In this document: piece by piece, positions 25,221 through 33,113 of the stretch | Layout: every line of letters begins with the position of its first letter | How positions within the stretch are numbered: position 1 is the first letter of the stretch | From: JBDNJM01 sp041687755 | Lineage (GTDB): Bacteria; Planctomycetota; UBA1135; GCA-002686595 | DNA: 35,327 nt | NCBI GenBank assembly: GCA_041687755.1 | Contig: JBDNJM010000104.1 | Span: forward strand, 1-35,327 | Direction: 5' to 3' | Notes under the pieces: generated by a model | Databases searched by the model: none | Seen by the model: the letters and a program-made list of their open reading frames with translations, nothing else | What the model was told of the DNA's origin: nothing | Made by a program: the position numbers and the translations under genes

Positions 25221-27857
25221 CTAGCCCAGCTCCAGCTGGCGGCGGGCGTCGACTTCGTCGCGGTTGATCGCGTCTTGGGCCTCTTGCAGGCGGTCGGCGA
25301 GGGCCCACTTGGGGTCGATGCTGCGGCGCACCTGGCGCATTAGCTGGACGGCCATGCGCATGCAGCGCACGACGTCGCCGGGGGTCGCGTCGATGAGCTC
25401 CTCTAGCTCGCTGAACGGCGCACCCTTGGCCCAGGCGACCACGCCGGGGGTCAGGCCCCAGTCCATGCTCTTGAGCGGCGCGGGGATGCCGTGGTTGCGC
25501 TCTTGCTCGGAGAGGCGGCGGACGATGCCGTCGAGGTGGCGGCGGGTGCCGGCGTGGAGCTTGCTGGCGGGGCGGCTATCGTCGAAGCGGCGGCGGGACT
25601 CGAAGACCAGCGCGACGAAGACCATGGCTAGGGCGGTGGGCTCGAGGTCTTCGAGCGCGCCGCGCCAGAGGAACTCGGTCAGCTGCAGCTCGTAGCCGTA
25701 GAGCACGCGGGCCATCTCGCCCTTATCGGTGACCTTGTCGTTCTCGTCGATGTGGCCGAGTTCGAGCAGCAGTTCCAGGTGGGCTTCGACGATGCGGCGC
25801 TGCTCGCGGCGGTTTTGCTCGCGGGCTTTCTTGTTGCCGGCGCGGTGCTGGTACTGGTTGAAGGATTTCTCCCAGGCCTCCATCAGCTTCTCGCGGCCGA
25901 GGCGCTCGAGGAGGTGCAGGATCGAGGAATAGGTCAGGCGGAAGCGCGACTCGACGGGCTCCGGCTTGCCGGCGAGCAGGCGTTCGAGCGGGGCCTCTTC
26001 GAGGTCGCGGGCGTCGAGGCGGCTGATGACCAGGCCCTTGTCGTCGATGCCCTGGCGGCCGGCGCGGCCGGCCATCTGGAGGTAGTCGCGGGTGCGCAGG
26101 TAGTCGAACGACACGCCGTCGAACTTGCGCAGGCCGTAGAAGATCGCTGTGCGGGCGGGCATGTTGATGCCGACCGCGAAGGTCTCGGTGGTGAACAGCA
26201 GCTTAAGCAGGCCGCTGGTGAACATGCGCTCGATGACTTCCTTGTGCACGGGCAGCATGCCGGCGTGGTGGTAGCCGATGCCGCGGCGCGAGAGCGTGAA
26301 GATCTCGCCGCGGAGCTCGCCCTCGTCGAGCTGGAACGACTCGAGCAGCTCGGCCTGCAGGACGCGCATGCGCTCCTGCTCTGCGGGGTTGAGGAGCGAG
26401 CGGTCGGAGGAGGCGCCCGCGAGCCGCTCGCAGTCCTTGCGGCTGAAGCAGAAGATCAGCGCGGGCAGCAGCTGACGTTCCTCGACGAGGTCGAGCAGCT
26501 CGTTCATCGAGGAGGTTTCGCCCTTGAGCTTCGCCTGGCGGCGTTCCTGCCAGTCGTCGCGGCCGCGGCCTCCGCGCCCGCCCTTGCCTTTGCTGCGCTT
26601 GGGCTTGGACGAGGGGATGCGGTCGATCTGGGCGCGCGCGCGCTTGAGCTGCGTGCCGGGGAAGTGCCCGATGCCCGGCGCGAAAAAGGTGTGCTCGAGG
26701 GGCACAGGGCGCTTGTCGCTCTTGACCAGCTCGAGGTCGGCCTCGCGGATCTCGCCGAGCCAGTTGGACAGCTCGTCGAGGTTGCGGACGGTCGCCGAGA
26801 GGCAGATAAAACGGATCTTGTCCGGCGCAAAGATCAGGGACTCTTCCCAGACCGTGCCGCGCTCCGGATCGTCCATGTAGTGGACCTCGTCGAAGATCAC
26901 GTACGCGACGTCGGCGAGGTTGCGCGGGTCCTCGAAGATCGAGTTGCGCAGAATCTCAGTCGTCATGATCAGCACCTGCGCGTGCGGGTTGATCGTGACG
27001 TCGCCGGTCATCAGGCCGACATCCACGTTCGGCTCGTCGCGGAAGTCGCGGTACTTCTGATTCGAGAGGGCCTTGATCGGCGCGGTGTAGATGCAGCGGA
27101 GGCCGCGCTTCACGGCGTCCTCGATCGCGTACTCGGCGACGAGCGTCTTGCCGGCGCCGGTGGGGGCGCTGACGAGCACGTTGTGGCCGGCCTGAATGGC
27201 CTTGACGGCCTGCAGCTGGAACTGGCTGAGCTTGAGGCCCTTGTAGTGCAGGACGCCGGCCTTGCTCTCGAGTTCGGGCGCGGCCACGTCGGCGTCGGTG
27301 ACGCGGACGGCGCGCGGCGTGGGCGGCGGGATGGCGCCGCGGTGGGACTCTGCGGGCGCGGGTTCGGCCTCCGGCGCGGCCTCCGGTTCGGGAGCGCGGC
27401 GCGTGCTGCGGCGCGGTGCGGGCGCTTCGGCGGGGGGCTCGGGCTGCTCTTCGGTTGCCTTGCGCTCCGAGGAGCGCGTGCGGACTTTGCGTCGCTGGGG
27501 CGCCTCGTCCTGCGGAGTCTCCGCTCTGGAGGAGCGCGCGGCGCGGCGCGGCCCGCTGGGCTGCTCGGCCGCGGGCTCGGGCTCGGCGGCTGCGGGCCTG
27601 GCCGCTGCGGGAGCGTCCGTGCCGGCGCCGAAGTCAGAACTCGATTCGGGCGCGGGAGCGCTCTGGCTTCGGCGGCGCGGTGCCGGGCGGGCCTCCGACG
27701 CGGGCTCTGGCTCGGCTGCAGCCGGCGGCTTAGCGGAGGCTTCGCCTGCGACCGGCCGGATGGCCCCGAAGGCGGGGGCTGCGGAGGAGGGATCGGACTC
27801 GGGGCCCCGGGACGAGCCGGATCGGCGTCGTCGGGGGCGTTGGGAATCGGCAGCCAT
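25221..27857 (-). CDS. Ski2/Mtr4-like DExH-box RNA helicase with disordered N-terminus
   Basis: The 878-aa protein contains all superfamily 2 motifs: Walker A SAPTGAGKT (Lys237), DEVH (323-326), LSAT, GYHHAGMLP, FTTETFAVGINMPAR and the arginine finger motif QMAGRAGRQG. The C-terminal part fits the Ski2-like DSHCT/helical region. Residues 1 to about 190 are almost only Ala, Pro, Glu, Arg and Ser and are probably disordered. A Lys/Arg/Gly-rich insertion (KGKGGRGGRGR) lies between the two RecA domains at about 415-430. Bacterial relatives include actinobacterial HelY; RNA unwinding or decay is the expected role. There is no Shine-Dalgarno. It is divergent from the FtsQ-like gene 98 bp away. The stop abuts a REP palindrome. 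Confidence 0.88.
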   Translation of the reverse strand: MAADSQRPRRRRSGSSRGPESDPSSAAPAFGAIRPVAGEASAKPPAAAEPEPASEARPAPRRRSQSAPAPESSSDFGAGTDAPAAARPAAAEPEPAAEQPSGPRRAARSSRAETPQDEAPQRRKVRTRSSERKATEEQPEPPAEAPAPRRSTRRAPEPEAAPEAEPAPAESHRGAIPPPTPRAVRVTDADVAAPELESKAGVLHYKGLKLSQFQLQAVKAIQAGHNVLVSAPTGAGKTLVAEYAIEDAVKRGLRCIYTAPIKALSNQKYRDFRDEPNVDVGLMTGDVTINPHAQVLIMTTEILRNSIFEDPRNLADVAYVIFDEVHYMDDPERGTVWEESLIFAPDKIRFICLSATVRNLDELSNWLGEIREADLELVKSDKRPVPLEHTFFAPGIGHFPGTQLKRARAQIDRIPSSKPKRSKGKGGRGGRGRDDWQERRQAKLKGETSSMNELLDLVEERQLLPALIFCFSRKDCERLAGASSDRSLLNPAEQERMRVLQAELLESFQLDEGELRGEIFTLSRRGIGYHHAGMLPVHKEVIERMFTSGLLKLLFTTETFAVGINMPARTAIFYGLRKFDGVSFDYLRTRDYLQMAGRAGRQGIDDKGLVISRLDARDLEEAPLERLLAGKPEPVESRFRLTYSSILHLLERLGREKLMEAWEKSFNQYQHRAGNKKAREQNRREQRRIVEAHLELLLELGHIDENDKVTDKGEMARVLYGYELQLTEFLWRGALEDLEPTALAMVFVALVFESRRRFDDSRPASKLHAGTRRHLDGIVRRLSEQERNHGIPAPLKSMDWGLTPGVVAWAKGAPFSELEELIDATPGDVVRCMRMAVQLMRQVRRSIDPKWALADRLQEAQDAINRDEVDARRQLELG

Positions 27858-27955
27858 TGGGCGAGAGGGTAGCCTAGGCGCCTCGGGATCGAGCCTGGCG
27901 GTTCGTCGGCAGGTCCCGGAAGCTGCCGGCGAGAGCCGCCCACGGCGCCCATCCC

Positions 27956-28858
27956 ATGCGATCCCTGCCCAGACCTACGCACTCGAGCCGAGCCGCCGGA
28001 GTGCCCGCGATCGTGCCGCTGGTGCTGATTTTGGGGCTCTTGGGCCTGGGGCTGGTGGCCCTGCGCGAAGCGATGGATCAGTCCGGCTACGCCCGGGTGG
28101 AAACGGCAGAGATGCAGGTGGAAGGGACCCCTGTGTGGGCCGACCCGCGCTGGGAGCTGGAGCTGGGCGACGCCCTCGCCGGGCTTGCGCCCTTCGACCC
28201 CGACGAGGCGGAGCCCCAGCGCGAGCTGCTCGCGGTCTTGGGCGATCTATCGTTCGTGGCGCAGGTCGGCGAGGCGCGCGTCGTGTGGCCGGACGGCGTC
28301 GAGGTTGAGCTGGAGCTGCGTCGGCCGCTCGCCTGCGTGCGCATTGACAACGGCTACCTCGCGGTGGACGAAACCGGCACGGTCCTGGCGGGCGAGTGGA
28401 CCGCACCCCCGTTCGCGCGCTCGGCGTTCCTGCCGGTGATCGGGCCGAACGACGGGAGTTTTGACGGTTGGCGCCCGGGCATGGAGTTGGTGGAGCAACG
28501 CCATCTCGACGGGCTCTCGATCGCGCTCTCGATGTGGTCGGACCTCGAGGCGGTGGCGCGGCGCGGGCTCGGGCGGTGCCTGATCGACGCGACGCGCGCT
28601 CGCCAGGCGGGGCCGCGTGAGCCCGGGGCGCTGCTGCTGCTGGAGGGCGGGCGGGAGATCCACTGGGGGCGTTCGCCGAATCAGGACGAGCCGGGCGAAC
28701 TACCGGTTGCGATCAAATGGGGTCACGTCGAGCGGGGCCTCGAAATTCTCCGCGGCGAGGAGACCGACGACGACTGGGTCGTGCTCGACGCGCGCTGGGA
28801 CGAGCCGGTGCTGAAGGCGGAGCGCGACGAGGACGACGGCGCCGCGGGCTCGCGTTGA
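27956..28858 (+). CDS. FtsQ/DivIB-like membrane protein
   Basis: This 300-aa protein has a short cytoplasmic tail, one membrane helix (about 16-36) and an extracytoplasmic part. A POTRA-like region (about 50-115) is followed by VVWPDGVEVELELRRPLACV and YLAVDETGTVLAG, the pattern WPxxLxVxVxERxPVA..LVDxxGxVF of FtsQ. The C-terminus has EIHWGR and then IKWGHVERGLEIL and DDWVVLDARWDEPVL, similar to the FtsQ end (K..L..VL....W..IDLRF..P). FtsQ organises the FtsB-FtsL part of the divisome. No other dcw cluster genes are nearby. Its stop overlaps the TTG start of the next gene (TTGA), so the two are coupled. Similarity is by pattern only. Confidence 0.6.
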   Translation: MRSLPRPTHSSRAAGVPAIVPLVLILGLLGLGLVALREAMDQSGYARVETAEMQVEGTPVWADPRWELELGDALAGLAPFDPDEAEPQRELLAVLGDLSFVAQVGEARVVWPDGVEVELELRRPLACVRIDNGYLAVDETGTVLAGEWTAPPFARSAFLPVIGPNDGSFDGWRPGMELVEQRHLDGLSIALSMWSDLEAVARRGLGRCLIDATRARQAGPREPGALLLLEGGREIHWGRSPNQDEPGELPVAIKWGHVERGLEILRGEETDDDWVVLDARWDEPVLKAERDEDDGAAGSR

Positions 28859-30660
28859 GTTCCGCACGGGCGATCTGGGCGTTTGCCGGGGCGCTGCTGC
28901 CGCTGTTGTTCCTGGACCGCTGGGGGTCTGCGGCGTGGCTGGAGCCGGTGTCGCGGGCGGCGCTCGCGTGGATGGTGGTGGTCTTGGTTGCTGGCGTTTC
29001 GGGCGGCTCGCGCTCATCGGATCGCCTGGGCTGGCTACTGCTGGGGCCGCTGCTGATCGCGTGCGCGGCGGTCGATCGGAGTCTGGGGCAGTCGCCCGCG
29101 CTGCTGGCGGGCGTGGCGGGCCTCGGGGCCGCGGTGGCGTTCTCAGGCGCCGAGGCCGGGCGGCGCTTCACCGCTAACGACGTTCCGGCGCGCTCGAGGG
29201 CGCGCTGGCTCTGGACGGCCGGGTGGTGGGCCTGGCTGCTGGTGGCGCCGGCGCTGTGGATGGCGCTGCAGCGCACCGGGGCGCAGCTCGAGGGGACCTG
29301 GCTCGCCGCCGCACCCATGGTGCGCCTGGGGGAGTGGGCGCGGATCGGCGAGACGAGCGGCGTGGGCTGGGCGGAAGTCGCGCGTGGGGTCGGACTGGCG
29401 GGCGCGCCGCTGCTCTTGTGGGCGGTGGTGTGCGGTGCAGTCTCCAGCGGGGCCCCGGATCATGAGGGCCCGGACCTTAAGGACCCGGCGCCTAAAAACC
29501 CGGCGCCTAAAAACCCGGCGCCTAAAAACCCGGCGCCTAAAAACCCGGCGCCTAAAAACTCAGTGACTGTGGACTCGGGAGCCGGCCGAACGGATGTGGG
29601 CGGCGGAAACGGCGCTGGGCGTGGGCGCGGTGGGGCCGTCGCGAGCGTGCTCGGTGCGTGGCTGCTCGGTGCCTTCGGGGAGCCTGCGGTCGCGCAGGAG
29701 TCGCGTCTGGCGCGGGTGACGGTCGAGGTCGAGGGCCCGCTCAAGGGCCTCGACTTCGAGGTGCGCGGCGGCGGGTGGGCGCGCTATTCCGTCGATCTGG
29801 AGGCCGGAGAGCGGCGCGAGCTGGAGCTCTTCGTCCCCGTTCGCAGTGCCTTGGAGGTCTCCTTGGCGAGGCCGCCGGCAGGCACCGCGCGCGGCGGCGG
29901 AAGGGTCGAGGCGGTCCGCTGGGCGTCCGAACCTGTGGGCGAGGCCTTTTGGAAGTCGCTCCCGGTCGGGCTGCGCGCGCGCCCGCGGCCCGTGCCCCTG
30001 GACCGGCGCGGCGCCGCGCCGGGCTGGCTCATCGCGGGGCTCGTCGGGCTGTTTCTGCCCGGCTGGTGGCTGGTGCGGCGGGGGCAGCGCGGCGCGAGTC
30101 GAGCGGTGGGGGCGCTCGGCCTGATCTTGGCCGGGGCGGCCTGGTCCCGGTTGGCCGACGAGCCTGGAGCGGCGGGCGTCGAGGCGCTCGAGGCGGATCT
30201 GCGCGGGGTGGGGTCCGGGCTGCGGATCCGGAGCGCGGCACGAATGAAACTCAGCTCGGCTCGCCTGCTCGGCGAGGGCCGACTCGAGACGGTCCCGGAG
30301 GGCGCGGAGCTGCAGATCGCGGGCTCTGTGGACCCCGCGACGGGGCGGGTCAGGCTCGAAGCGGAGGCACCGGGCGCGGTTCTGCACTGGTTGATGCCGA
30401 TCGGGAGCGGGACTCTCGCGGAGCTGGCCGAGCGCTTCGAGGGCAGCGGCGTCGGGGCGACCCCGGCCTTGGGGCTGGAGCGCCGGGTCGCGTTCCGCCG
30501 GGAGGGGGGCGTCGATCGGCCCGTTCCGGTCGCGGACCTGCCGCCCTGGCTCGTGGGCGGGCTCCCTGCGGGCCTTCCGGTCGCGTTCTGGGTCGAGCCG
30601 AGCCCCGGTGAGGAGCGCCGATTCACCCGGCTGCTGGGTCCTGGGGAGTCCGGCGATTGA
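28855..30660 (+). CDS. Multi-pass membrane protein of unknown function, coupled to the FtsQ-like gene
   Basis: The 601-aa product starts at TTG 28855, overlapping the upstream stop; an in-frame extension further upstream would lie fully inside the FtsQ-like gene. The N-terminal 200 residues have about five hydrophobic segments. A hydrophilic linker with five NPAPK-type repeats (about 210-235) leads to a hydrophobic stretch ending AVAQE (about 262-283) that looks like a second, internal signal sequence. A beta-rich domain follows (about 284-380), then two membrane helices (about 391-408 and 418-434) and a C-terminal domain with GLRIRSAARMKLSSARLLGE. I do not recognise the family. Coupling suggests it works with the FtsQ-like protein in the envelope. 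Confidence 0.65.
   Translation: MSSARAIWAFAGALLPLLFLDRWGSAAWLEPVSRAALAWMVVVLVAGVSGGSRSSDRLGWLLLGPLLIACAAVDRSLGQSPALLAGVAGLGAAVAFSGAEAGRRFTANDVPARSRARWLWTAGWWAWLLVAPALWMALQRTGAQLEGTWLAAAPMVRLGEWARIGETSGVGWAEVARGVGLAGAPLLLWAVVCGAVSSGAPDHEGPDLKDPAPKNPAPKNPAPKNPAPKNPAPKNSVTVDSGAGRTDVGGGNGAGRGRGGAVASVLGAWLLGAFGEPAVAQESRLARVTVEVEGPLKGLDFEVRGGGWARYSVDLEAGERRELELFVPVRSALEVSLARPPAGTARGGGRVEAVRWASEPVGEAFWKSLPVGLRARPRPVPLDRRGAAPGWLIAGLVGLFLPGWWLVRRGQRGASRAVGALGLILAGAAWSRLADEPGAAGVEALEADLRGVGSGLRIRSAARMKLSSARLLGEGRLETVPEGAELQIAGSVDPATGRVRLEAEAPGAVLHWLMPIGSGTLAELAERFEGSGVGATPALGLERRVAFRREGGVDRPVPVADLPPWLVGGLPAGLPVAFWVEPSPGEERRFTRLLGPGESGD
29484..29558 (+). repeat. 15-bp perfect tandem repeat, five copies
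   Basis: The unit CCCGGCGCCTAAAAA occurs five times without a mismatch and encodes Asn-Pro-Ala-Pro-Lys repeats in the linker of the 601-aa membrane protein. The A-run in each unit is unlike the surrounding GC-rich sequence. Confidence 0.95.
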
Positions 30661-30968
30661 GCTGGCCTTGGGGTCGGAGTGGGGTCAGAATTGCGTCCAT
30701 CGCGGGGGCCGCCCCAGGCCTTCGGCCGGAGGCGATCGTGCTCGACGCTTGATGCGGCCGCACGGCACCGCTACCGTATTTGGCCCTCTGGAGCGCGAAC
30801 GTGCTCCGGCCGGTCCCGACGCCTCGCGTCCGGGGTCAATAGAACCGTCCACCGAGTTCCGATCCAGGCGCACCAAGTCGCCTTGCGGGACCCGGCCCTT
30901 AATCCACCGCAGCACCTCCTCGCGATCCGGCCAACCGGGTCCACCGGGCCCAAGCGCCCCCTCTTCCC
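30661..30968. other. Leader region upstream of rplM
   Basis: This 308-bp stretch between the membrane protein stop and rplM has no credible gene. It presumably carries the promoter and leader of the ribosomal protein operon. It begins with GGGTCGGAGTGGGGTCAGAA (30671-30690), a phrase resembling extragenic REP-like sequence. No Shine-Dalgarno sequence is present in the last 30 bases. Confidence 0.5.
30749..30777 (+). promoter_or_regulatory. Possible sigma70-type promoter for rplM-rpsI
   Basis: TTGATG (30749-30754) and TACCGT (30772-30777) are separated by 17 nt, about 190 bp before the rplM start. The -10 match is poor, so this is a weak candidate. Confidence 0.25.
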
Positions 30969-31412
30969 ATGAGGACCACTCACGTCCGAGCTCTGGACCT
31001 TCCCGAGCGTTGGCTCCTGTTTGATGCTTCCCAGCAGCCGCTTGGACGCATGGCCACCGAAATTGCGACCGCGCTGATCGGCAAGGACCGCCCGACCTAC
31101 ACGCCCAGCGAACTGTGCGGCGCCCACGTCGTGGTGATCAATGCCGAGCAGGCCGTGCTGACGGGCAACAAGAACGACCAGAAGACCTACCAATTCTACT
31201 CGGGCTACCCGGGTGGTCTGAAGGAGGTCCCCGTCGAGACCATGCGCGAGCGCCGCTCGCCCGACATGATCAAGCTCGCTGTTCGACGGATGCTTCCGAA
31301 GAACCGCCTCGGTCGCGACATGTTGCGGCGCCTGCGCTGCTACGCCGGCACCGACCATCCGCACACCGCGCAGATCGCCGCGGACCAAGAGCCGATCAAG
31401 AAAGCTCGCTAA
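30969..31412 (+). CDS. rplM: 50S ribosomal protein L13
   Basis: The 147-aa protein is a full-length L13, an early-assembling large-subunit protein that binds 23S rRNA. Diagnostic stretches are WLLFDASQQPLGRMATEIA (15-33), YTPSELCGAHVVVINAE (44-60), MLPKNRLGRDMLRRLRCYAG (108-127) and DHPHTAQ near the end. The ATG at 30969 gives the normal N-terminus; there is no Shine-Dalgarno (the preceding bases are pyrimidine-rich). It is followed 84 bp later by rpsI, the conserved bacterial rplM-rpsI pair. No lesion is seen, showing that the sequence quality is good here. Confidence 0.97.
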   Translation: MRTTHVRALDLPERWLLFDASQQPLGRMATEIATALIGKDRPTYTPSELCGAHVVVINAEQAVLTGNKNDQKTYQFYSGYPGGLKEVPVETMRERRSPDMIKLAVRRMLPKNRLGRDMLRRLRCYAGTDHPHTAQIAADQEPIKKAR

Positions 31413-31496
31413 GCGATCTTTCCCCGCCACGCACCTTCAATGCACCTGCAGTCGCCGGTGCACGCATCCAAAGCACCTTCTAGAGACTTCTGATCC

Positions 31497-31892
31497 ATGG
31501 TCGTCAATCCGTTCACCTGGGGCCTCGGCCGGCGCAAGAGCGCCGTGGCCCGTGTGCGCATCAAGCCCGGCACGGGCAGCTTCATCGTCAATGGCAAGGA
31601 GATGAAGGAATTCTTCGTGACCATGCGTGACCAGCAGCAGGCCGCGAGCCCGCTCGAGCACATCTCCTCCGAGGAGAGCTACGACATCATCGCGAAGGTG
31701 CACGGCGGCGGTGCCCACGGCCAGGCCGGGGCGATCCAGCTGGGCCTCTCGCGCGCGCTGAAGACCGTCAACCCGGTCCTCTTCGAGGCGCTGCGGGAGC
31801 ACGGCATGATGACTCGCGACCCCCGCATGAAGGAACGCAAGAAGTACGGCCAGCGCGGCGCGCGTCGCGGCTTCCAGTTCTCGAAGCGCTAA
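31497..31892 (+). CDS. rpsI: 30S ribosomal protein S9
   Basis: This 131-aa S9 has the N-terminal GLGRRKSAVARVRIKPGTG (9-27), the central VHGGGAHGQAGAIQLGLSRAL, and the C-terminal RDPRMKERKKYGQRGARRGF and QFSKR. The conserved Lys-Arg tail that reaches the ribosomal P site is intact. The start ATG lacks a Shine-Dalgarno. It lies downstream of rplM in the standard order and is presumably co-transcribed with it. Confidence 0.97.
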   Translation: MVVNPFTWGLGRRKSAVARVRIKPGTGSFIVNGKEMKEFFVTMRDQQQAASPLEHISSEESYDIIAKVHGGGAHGQAGAIQLGLSRALKTVNPVLFEALREHGMMTRDPRMKERKKYGQRGARRGFQFSKR

Positions 31893-32103
31893 GCCTCTCT
31901 CCTATGCTCAGGCCGCTCGGCGGCTGGGCGTTGGAACCTCAGCAGCGGTTCAGCACTCTCGGCGCGGGCCGGAGCCGCTGGACCGCTGCTCGCATTTCAG
32001 GTCCGCATCTGCCCCATCGGTCTGCCGCCCTCGGAGACCGCTCCCGCTGCCGAACGCCCGGCGGCGCCGCTCGAAACTTCTCCTCCTGACCGCACCCGTT
32101 GCC

Positions 32104-32853
32104 ATGGCCGGACACTCTCACTCAGCAAACATCGCGCGCCGCAAAAACTCGGTGGACGCGAAGCGTGCGAAGATCTTCTCCAAGTGCGCGAAGGCGATCC
32201 TGTCCGCCGTCAAGCAGGGCGGCCCTGAGGTGGACAAGAACCTCAAGCTCAAGTACGCGATCGAGGGCGCCCGCTCCTCGAACATGCCGAAGGACAACAT
32301 CCTGCGCGCGATCAGGAGCGCGTCGGGCGACAAGTCCGGCGACATGGAGGACCTGGTCTACGAGGGCTACGGCTCGGGCGGCGTCGCGATGATGGTCACG
32401 GCGCTGACCGACAATCGCAACCGCAGCGCGGCCGACCTGAAGTTCATCTTCGATAAGCGCGGCGGCAACATGGGCGCCCAAGGCTCGGTCGCGTTCACGT
32501 TCGACTTTCGCTCGATCTTAGTCGTCGAGACGGGCGAGCTGAACGAAGAGCAACTGATGGAGCTGGCGCTCGAGGCGGACGCGGACGATGTGGAAGTCGG
32601 CGAGGGCGGCGCGACCTTCTTCGGCGACCCCACCGAGTTCCTGAGCATCAAGACGGTGCTCGAAGAGAAGGGTCTCACCTTCGTCCAGGCCGAGGTCGGC
32701 TACGTGCCGCAGATGACCGTGGCGGTCGACAACAAGGACGACGCCAAGCGCATCCTGCAGCTGATCGACGACCTCGAGGACCACGACGACGTGCAGAAGG
32801 TCTACTCGAACTACGATATCCCTGACGAGTGGTTGGACGAGTTGGCGGGGTGA
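32104..32853 (+). CDS. yebC: YebC/PmpR family protein (TACO1-type)
   Basis: The 249-aa protein is full length for the family. Its N-terminus MAGHSHSANIARRKNSVDAK corresponds to the signature MAGHSKWANIKHRK. IFSKCAKAI, NMPKDNILRAI, VYEGYGSGGVAMMV, LTDNRNRSAADLKFIF and GSVAFTF follow in order. YebC proteins were described as transcription regulators and more recently as translation factors that help ribosomes through stall-prone (including proline-rich) stretches. Proximity to rplM-rpsI suits a translation role. No Shine-Dalgarno is present; CTCCTCCT lies upstream instead. A hairpin follows the stop. Confidence 0.95.
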   Translation: MAGHSHSANIARRKNSVDAKRAKIFSKCAKAILSAVKQGGPEVDKNLKLKYAIEGARSSNMPKDNILRAIRSASGDKSGDMEDLVYEGYGSGGVAMMVTALTDNRNRSAADLKFIFDKRGGNMGAQGSVAFTFDFRSILVVETGELNEEQLMELALEADADDVEVGEGGATFFGDPTEFLSIKTVLEEKGLTFVQAEVGYVPQMTVAVDNKDDAKRILQLIDDLEDHDDVQKVYSNYDIPDEWLDELAG

Positions 32854-32869
32854 GCAGCGGCTTCGGCGA

Positions 32870-32892
32870 GGGCGCTGCCTAGGGCAGTGCCC
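32870..32892 (+). terminator. Hairpin after yebC (probable terminator)
   Basis: GGGCGCTGCC (32870-32879) pairs with GGCAGTGCCC (32883-32892), ten pairs including one G-U, with the loop TAG, starting 17 nt after the yebC stop. No U-tract follows. Confidence 0.5.
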
Positions 32893-33113
32893 CTCCCGGA
32901 GCGGTCGGGTGCATTGGCTTGCATGCACGGGGGGAATGCGGGCTGGCCGCGGGCTGAGCTAGGGCCGCGTCCCTGCCGGCAGGGACCTTAGCGAGGTGGA
33001 TGCAGGGCGGGCGCGGTTCGCCCAGAGGGGACGGCCAGACAAGAACACGGATGCCGGCTAGACTTGCAGGAACGCTCGTCTCGATCCCGTCCTCGCCTTG
33101 CCCCGGTCGTTGC

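Noticed and set aside
25752..27872. 706-aa plus-strand open frame opposite the helicase
   Set aside because: It is antisense to conserved helicase motifs, is compositionally Ala/Leu/Arg-biased, and has no recognisable domain.
29460..29560. The A-rich 15-bp repeat block as a replication iteron or protein-binding array
   Set aside because: It lies in frame inside a long open frame, the unit is a multiple of three, and it encodes a plausible NPAPK linker.
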